The position numbers were made by a program, and so were the translations under genes. The notes beneath the pieces were generated by a model that did no database searches, had not been told where the DNA came from, and saw nothing but the letters and a program-made list of their open reading frames with translations. From the NCBI GenBank assembly GCA_036517695.1, contig DATDVC010000040.1, positions 1 to 23,992 of the forward strand: a DNA stretch of 23,992 nt, written 5' to 3'. The stretch's first letter is position 1; the number at the start of each line of letters is the position of its first letter. Below, piece after piece: positions 19,489-23,992 of the stretch. The DNA is from DATDVC01 sp036517695 (lineage in GTDB: Bacteria; Patescibacteriota; Minisyncoccia; Phycocordibacterales; WO2-35-19).

Positions 19489-19925
19489 AGATTTATGAGA
19501 TTAAAAATAGTAATAGAAAATCTATGCAACGGAGGGCTATTTTCAAATAGCGAGAGCCAGTGGGTAATTTTACAAGGATGCGCCAGCTGACGTTCGAGAT
19601 CACGCCGGACTCGCCAAAATGTCAGATTGGCTAAAATTGAGTCCTGCCTTTTTATAAACAAATATCCTATACCCAAAAATACAACGAACAGAAATGCTAA
19701 AAGGAAGATAAGTGGAATTGACGGGACTATACTAAAGAATGAAATAAAGGCCTGAATATAATGGACTGCCGTCGCCGTAATATTTTTAGGACATGGAGTA
19801 TTGTTCACAGCAGAGGCAATACAAACACTAGCATGACCAGATTCGTGACTCATTGAGGTAAAGCCAAAAACCCCTATTACAAGGACACTTGTGATAAGTA
19901 ATAATGAAAGGGTTTTAGTTATCAT
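19305..19925 (-). CDS. Small membrane protein with unusual 3' extension over the YHS gene
   Basis: The 206-residue frame starts with a signal-like helix (4-22) and a short exported stretch rich in His and Cys (MSHESGHASVC, CPKN), then a second membrane segment (about 66-92) and a cytosolic FWRVRRDLERQLAHPCKITHWLSLFENSPPL. I recall related copper-cassette proteins in CPR ending soon after such an ENSP motif. Here the frame runs about 70 residues further and overlaps the YHS gene in another frame from residue 146 on. The tail has no likeness to anything I know, so the normal stop may have been lost or a frameshift may exist. The ATG overlaps the stop of the upstream gene by four bases. Confidence 0.65.
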   Translation of the reverse strand: MITKTLSLLLITSVLVIGVFGFTSMSHESGHASVCIASAVNNTPCPKNITATAVHYIQAFISFFSIVPSIPLIFLLAFLFVVFLGIGYLFIKRQDSILANLTFWRVRRDLERQLAHPCKITHWLSLFENSPPLHRFSITIFNLINLCKLKKSKAIKNTRLSILQWPSISSAEWSLMRTALRQALITKAQPTTFALFTARITLRPIL

Positions 19926-20356
19926 AGTTTTTTATAAATAAAACTGCTCATCCAAAAAGTTACAGTTGGCAAAATGAGCATTTGAAGCGTTGGCAAAAAA
20001 CCTACGTCAAAAAACGGCAACCGCGGCATTTGATCTGCGTAGCCCCAAAGTCCAAGTAGAAGAGCTCCTTGTTCTATAATAATTGCCACTAATAACCCTA
20101 GAATAATAGTAAGGGTGACAGCTCTTTTTCCCATATGGACCGGCCAATGCCAATCTGCTTTTGCGAAAGAAACCAGTATATAAATTGAGAGCACGATAAT
20201 AACGTCGCCAAAGGTTGCTCCGAGACAAATGAGAAAGTGTTCTGAAAATCCGGAATAATTTGCATAAAGCGGGGCTTGAGCATTTTCCCATATGAGATTA
20301 AAAATGAATCCGATGGCCGCAATCAATCCAATAAGTTTGGAAAATTTATTTTTCAT
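19922..20356 (-). CDS. Conserved membrane protein of copper cassettes, unknown function
   Basis: The 144-residue protein has four predicted membrane segments and conserved-looking motifs: FNLIWENAQAPLY near residues 19-31, ATFGDVIIVLSIY (47-59), IIEQGALLLGLWGY (93-106) and a final LPTVTFWMSS. The Glu and Trp residues lie near membrane edges. I recall similar proteins next to copA in CPR genomes but know of no function. It begins four bases after the copA stop and ends overlapping the next ATG by four bases, so translation is probably coupled. Confidence 0.7.
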   Translation of the reverse strand: MKNKFSKLIGLIAAIGFIFNLIWENAQAPLYANYSGFSEHFLICLGATFGDVIIVLSIYILVSFAKADWHWPVHMGKRAVTLTIILGLLVAIIIEQGALLLGLWGYADQMPRLPFFDVGFLPTLQMLILPTVTFWMSSFIYKKL

Positions 20357-20360
20357 TTCC

Positions 20361-22706
20361 TTACAATTTTTTGACTTTTATACGCAGAGAGTTTGAGACG
20401 ACCGAGACAGACGACATCGCCATCGCGAAACCGGCAAAAACCGGGTTCAAGAGCCAGCCGAAGACCGGGTAAAATATGCCGGTGGCAAGTGGGATACCGA
20501 CAATATTGTAAATAAATGCCCAAAACAGATTTTGTTTAATGCCGCGCATCGTGATTTTCGATAACCTGATTGCCTTAACTAGTTTGGAAATATCTCCGCC
20601 AAGCAGTGTGATGCCGGCAGATTCTATCGCCACATCTGTTCCCGTCCCCATCGCAATACCGATATCCGCTTGCGCAAGCGCCGGCGCATCATTTACACCA
20701 TCTCCCGCCATTGCGACTACTTGATCTTGTGATTGTAACTCTTTTATTTTTTCGAGCTTATCTTGTGGTAACACATTCGCCACTACTTCATCAATACCAA
20801 CAAGCGATGCAATATATTTGGCCGCCTTCTCATCGTCCCCTGTAAGCATGACTACTTTGATACCCAGAGCGTGAAGATTTTTTACAGCTTCGATCGACTC
20901 TACTTTTATTTCATCTGCCACCATTACAAAACCGAGAACTTTATCTTTTGTAGCAAGAATGACTGGTGTCTTACCTTGGGAGGTAAACGTGTCGAGTTTT
21001 GTAACATCAAAGGAAATACCAAGATCACTTACGATCTTTGTGTTGCCGACAAAATATTCTGTGCCGTTGATCGTTCCTTTAAGACCTTTACCCTGTAAAC
21101 TCTCAAAATTTGAAACATCTGCTAGTGAAATATTCTTCTCTTGGGTCCTTACAGGATCTTCGACATAGCTTACAATCGCATGAGCAATCGGATGCTCTGA
21201 TTTCTTTTCAAGCGAAGCCAAAATCGATACCAGTTCTTCATCTTTCAGATCAGAGAAATTTTGTATATCGACCAATGCGGGCTTGCCTTTCGTGATCGTG
21301 CCTGTTTTATCTACTACCACTGTATTTACCTCATGCAATTTTTCGAGAGTAGCCGCATCTTTTATAAGTATTCCCTCCCTAGCTCCCTTACCAACCCCCA
21401 CAATAATTGCCGTTGGTGTAGCGAGGCCGAGCGCACAAGGACAAGCAATAACAAGTATCCCCACGAAAGATACAAGGCCAAACGAAAGAGCTTGCGAAAA
21501 TCCCAAATACTGTGATCCGACAACAAGCCACGCACCGAGAGTGAGAAATGCGATTACTAAAACAATCGGCACAAAAATTGATGAGATTTTATCGGCAAGT
21601 GCTTGGATCGGCGCTTTGCTACCTTGGGCATTTTCAACCATCTTTATGATTTGAGCAAGGAGCGTTTCAGATCCAACCTTTGTCGCTTTGAATATGAACG
21701 AGCCGCTAGTGTTAATCGTCCCAGAGACAATACCGTCTCCAGCTTTTTTCTGGACAGGCATTGGTTCACCTGTAACCATCGATTCATCAACAAAAGAACT
21801 TCCTTCAGTAATCACTCCGTCAACGGGAATCTTTGCGCCTGGTTTTATCACGATCAAATCTCCATGCTTCACATCATTTACAGAAATTTCTACTTCTTTT
21901 CCATCACGAACGATGAGCGCCATCTTAGCTTGGAGACCGAGAAGCTTTTCTATTGCATCGCCTGTCTTTATCTTTGATCTAGTCTCCAAATATTTGCCAA
22001 GAGCAATAAAAGTGATCACCACGATCGTAACATCATAATATTGATAATCCACATTTATAAAAGATCTAAGTATATCCTCAAAAGCAGTAACGGCAAAACT
22101 GTATAAAAAAGCAACGGTTGTGCCGATGCCTATCAGCGTATCCATATTGGCCTTGCCATAGCGAAGAAAACGGTAAAAACCGAGCAAATACGGTCTGCCA
22201 ACTACAAAGAGAACATAAGTCGCCAAAATAGGCAGTAAGTGGTGGAAAAATTCATCAATCACAGGGCTCATCTCGCCAGCCAAGCCATATTGCGCCAAAA
22301 TATCCCAACCCATCACCATGGCAGCAAAGACGGCAATCGGAATAGCCGACCAGACTTTGTTTTTCATATCGAGAACTTCTGCCAGCTTCTCTTTCTTTGA
22401 CTGACTAAGACCAAGATGGGTGGCGTGTTCGTCTGCCGACATTCCCATACTTTCTGCTGTTTGGTCATTCTCGTCATATGTTTTTTCACTTAAATGATCA
22501 AGAGCAAGCGAATAACCTAAGGGTTCTATTTTTTTGGACAATAGTTCAGGATTTGTTTTACCCTGATCAAAATTTATTTTGGCTGTCTCTGTGCCATAAT
22601 TCACTTCGGCAGAGTGCACCCCTGCCTCCTTTTTGAAGGTTTTCTCGATAATGGTGGCGCACGAGGCGCAATGCATGCCTTTTACTCTGTAAATTTTGGA
22701 ATCCAT
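20361..22706 (-). CDS. copA: Copper-translocating P1B-type ATPase
   Basis: The 781-residue protein has one N-terminal HMA domain (GMHCASC, C13 and C16), a linker with His and Met (80-100), eight membrane segments and the P1B-1 hallmarks: TGE (312-314), the membrane CPC (422-424), DKTGT with D466, HP (505-506), GDGVND (668-673) and a final MAMSSVSVVSNSLR segment with the Met/Ser ligands of Cu(I) pumps. It exports Cu(I) from the cytosol using ATP. It lies 25 bases downstream of csoR and has a weak AGGA ribosome site. The whole operon is probably induced by copper through csoR. Confidence 0.97.
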   Translation of the reverse strand: MDSKIYRVKGMHCASCATIIEKTFKKEAGVHSAEVNYGTETAKINFDQGKTNPELLSKKIEPLGYSLALDHLSEKTYDENDQTAESMGMSADEHATHLGLSQSKKEKLAEVLDMKNKVWSAIPIAVFAAMVMGWDILAQYGLAGEMSPVIDEFFHHLLPILATYVLFVVGRPYLLGFYRFLRYGKANMDTLIGIGTTVAFLYSFAVTAFEDILRSFINVDYQYYDVTIVVITFIALGKYLETRSKIKTGDAIEKLLGLQAKMALIVRDGKEVEISVNDVKHGDLIVIKPGAKIPVDGVITEGSSFVDESMVTGEPMPVQKKAGDGIVSGTINTSGSFIFKATKVGSETLLAQIIKMVENAQGSKAPIQALADKISSIFVPIVLVIAFLTLGAWLVVGSQYLGFSQALSFGLVSFVGILVIACPCALGLATPTAIIVGVGKGAREGILIKDAATLEKLHEVNTVVVDKTGTITKGKPALVDIQNFSDLKDEELVSILASLEKKSEHPIAHAIVSYVEDPVRTQEKNISLADVSNFESLQGKGLKGTINGTEYFVGNTKIVSDLGISFDVTKLDTFTSQGKTPVILATKDKVLGFVMVADEIKVESIEAVKNLHALGIKVVMLTGDDEKAAKYIASLVGIDEVVANVLPQDKLEKIKELQSQDQVVAMAGDGVNDAPALAQADIGIAMGTGTDVAIESAGITLLGGDISKLVKAIRLSKITMRGIKQNLFWAFIYNIVGIPLATGIFYPVFGWLLNPVFAGFAMAMSSVSVVSNSLRIKVKKL

Positions 22707-22731
22707 AATGTCCTAAGTGTTTCTAATAAAA

Positions 22732-22995
22732 CTATTTTCTCTTCAATCGATAAACGTCCAGTATTTCCTTGGTCGCTTTGGTACCTTTACCCTTTTCTAT
22801 TTGGGGCACCAAACAAGTGCTCAAATGGTTTTCCATGATCACGTCTTCAATGCTTGAGAGCGCTCTTTTGACAGCCGAGGTCTGGGTGATGATATCAATA
22901 CAATAAACGCCCTTTTCGGTCATTTCCTGTAAACCCCGCACCTGGCCTTCGATAATCTTGAGCCGGCGGATAATCCTTGATTTTGGTGTAACCAT
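22732..22995 (-). CDS. csoR: CsoR-family copper-sensing repressor
   Basis: The 87-residue all-helical protein begins with the RRLKIIEGQVRGL helix and has the Cu(I) ligands of CsoR: C32 (VYCIDI), H57 and C61 (ENHLSTC). In this family copper binding releases the repressor from DNA. It is the first gene of the copper operon, and its own promoter contains the inverted repeat ATACCC/GGGTAT, so it should repress itself and copA. The ATG at 22995 is eight bases after TATAAT, giving a leader of about one or two bases. Confidence 0.95.
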   Translation of the reverse strand: MVTPKSRIIRRLKIIEGQVRGLQEMTEKGVYCIDIITQTSAVKRALSSIEDVIMENHLSTCLVPQIEKGKGTKATKEILDVYRLKRK

Positions 22996-23003
22996 ATAGA
23001 CAT

Positions 23004-23030
23004 ATTATACCCCCCAAGGGTATCTGTCAA
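23004..23030 (-). promoter_or_regulatory. csoR-copA promoter with CsoR-type operator
   Basis: Minus-strand TTGACA (23025-23030) and TATAAT (23004-23009) with a 15-base spacer. The operator ATACCC-CCCAA-GGGTAT (23007-23023) fills the spacer and overlaps the -10, so bound CsoR would block polymerase. The G/C-rich palindrome resembles known CsoR sites. Confidence 0.7.
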
Positions 23031-23064
23031 TTTAAAAAAATAAAACTGTGGAAAACAAAGCTAG

Positions 23065-23505
23065 TTATTTCGACATTGGCCGGAGGTGGGCGGCAATGCC
23101 GATAGCGGTCGCTACTATTACCAAGTTTTTGATTATATACTGGCCCTCAAGAGTCGGCACCAGAGGCCCTGTCCAAGTTTCGCCGGTAAGCAAAAAGAGT
23201 GGTCCAGCGGTGGTTATCATGTGCAAAAAAAGCATTGGTATCACACCCCTTTCCGCGCCGGGTATCAAAAATAAAATTCCTATCAAGCATTCAAAAAGTC
23301 CGAAAATCAAAAAGAAGGTGCTAAATTCCATTATCGGCATGGTCTCATTGAAAAGATTTTGGACCACCTGGCTTGCCGGAGACATGTCAAGCACTTTGAG
23401 TATGCCGAACCAAAAGAAGACCACAAACAGAGCCAATCTCGAAACCGGCATAGCAATCTTTTTAAAAAAGCGGATTATTTTTAGATCGAGAGTCCTAAGC
23501 GACAT
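23065..23505 (-). CDS. DoxX/YkgB-like membrane protein
   Basis: From the ATG at 23505 the protein is 146 residues. It has four membrane segments and a pattern close to the YkgB (DUF417) branch of the DoxX superfamily: ALFVVFFWFGILKVLDMSPASQVV, then FLIFGLFECLIGILFLIPG and a last EGQYIIKNLVIVATAIGIAAH. I chose this start because TATAAT (23512-23517) ends six bases before it, as at other leaderless-looking starts here. The open frame extends 14 codons upstream into the previous gene end. It is on the same strand as csoR but has no copper motif. Confidence 0.8.
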   Translation of the reverse strand: MSLRTLDLKIIRFFKKIAMPVSRLALFVVFFWFGILKVLDMSPASQVVQNLFNETMPIMEFSTFFLIFGLFECLIGILFLIPGAERGVIPMLFLHMITTAGPLFLLTGETWTGPLVPTLEGQYIIKNLVIVATAIGIAAHLRPMSK

Positions 23506-23543
23506 GTTGAAATTATATACCAAAAATTGAAAAGATTTTAGTT

Positions 23544-23936
23544 TCAAACCAACACTCGATAAGAAATACTGACTACAAAAAGAGTTAGTAAAACAAATTT
23601 GAATGAGTTTTTCTTAAAAAACCCAACCGGAGTCACCGATGCCAACCGAGGCGGCAGACCAAACAGCACTCTGGTGTAATGAACTATGCAAGATTTATCA
23701 TAAATTTTTGCTGGGTCTATTTTCTTCCTCAAGTTGAATTCCATTCGTGAAAGAAAACAATAGCTCAGGAAGATTTCTGACAAAAAGGTAGCGACAAGCG
23801 CGCCAAGGAAAAAGTAAAACAAAGCTGGTATCAACCAGCCAAAAACCACCAAAAGGACCAGTCCCAGATGAACGATAAAAACCAGGTCCGCAAAAGTCTG
23901 ATAAAAAAATTTCTGCAATTTGCTTAGGGGTTGCAT
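23544..23936 (-). CDS. DUF2784-like membrane protein
   Basis: From the ATG at 23936 the protein is 130 residues. It has three or four membrane segments and the opening ADLVFIVHLGLVLLVVFGWL together with SYCFLSRMEFNLRKKIDP, which matches DUF2784 as I know it. No function is established. TATAAT (23943-23948) lies six bases before this ATG; the frame continues five codons further upstream, but that would place the start within the promoter. It precedes the DoxX-like gene by 38 bases. Confidence 0.75.
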   Translation of the reverse strand: MQPLSKLQKFFYQTFADLVFIVHLGLVLLVVFGWLIPALFYFFLGALVATFLSEIFLSYCFLSRMEFNLRKKIDPAKIYDKSCIVHYTRVLFGLPPRLASVTPVGFFKKNSFKFVLLTLFVVSISYRVLV

Positions 23937-23950
23937 TATTTTATTATACA

Positions 23951-23991
23951 AAAAATCAGCTCGACATACCCCTTTCTAGGCATGCCGAGCT
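23951..23991 (-). terminator. Terminator of the gene beyond the window edge
   Basis: AGCTCGACAT (23958-23967) and ATGCCGAGCT (23982-23991) pair nearly perfectly, and the minus strand continues GATTTTTTG. It ends a minus-strand transcript that enters from beyond the window. Confidence 0.65.
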
Positions 23992-23992
23992 T

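Overview
The window reads as chromosomal DNA of a small-genome bacterium of the Patescibacteria (CPR), most like Parcubacteria. This is inferred from the dense, low-GC gene layout, many near-leaderless start sites, short repeat-derived inserts in conserved enzymes, a copper cassette of a type I associate with that group, and a diversity-generating retroelement (DGR). No rRNA, tRNA or CRISPR array was seen.

Layout. 1-5600: nucleotide and one-carbon genes: a DnaQ-like exonuclease (cut by the window edge), an HD nucleotidase, glyA, tmk, a double-domain ThyX-like protein, a dCTP deaminase and a deoxyribosyltransferase-like enzyme. Together they look like a dUMP/dTMP supply group. 5670-7920: NlpC/P60 hydrolase, rplK, nusG and secE (a 58-residue SecE), all on the minus strand, with unusual intergenic repeats. 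7959-10453: an orphan 203-residue protein, a SIMPL-domain protein and folD.

10462-13086 is a complete DGR and the main discovery: reverse transcriptase, avd, a 133-bp template repeat (TR, 11893-12025) and a target gene whose 3' end holds the matching 133-bp variable repeat (VR, 12375-12507). TR and VR differ at 25 positions, and every one is an adenine in the TR sense (minus) strand; none of the other 98 positions differs. The TR seems to be its own transcription unit, with an extended -10 promoter upstream and an intrinsic terminator directly downstream. That terminator is embedded in the 3' end of avd, which lies on the opposite strand. A GC hairpin follows the VR but not the TR, as expected for a recipient site.

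13106-13742: a HepT/MntA (HEPN/MNT) toxin-antitoxin pair. 13781-17320: a VTT-family membrane protein, then an operon of two small unknown proteins, a GAF-PAS histidine kinase and a CheY-like regulator. 17423-22995: a copper operon: csoR under a CsoR-like operator, copA, two small membrane proteins, a YHS protein, an HMA-SafE fusion, a membrane-anchored cupredoxin and a DoxX-like protein. 23065-23936: a second DoxX/YkgB-like protein and a DUF2784-like protein.

Repeats worth attention: in-frame palindromic inserts in glyA and folD; a related non-coding copy near 8663; a paired ~100-bp inverted element before nusG and before the response regulator; and echoed gene ends after nusG and rplK.
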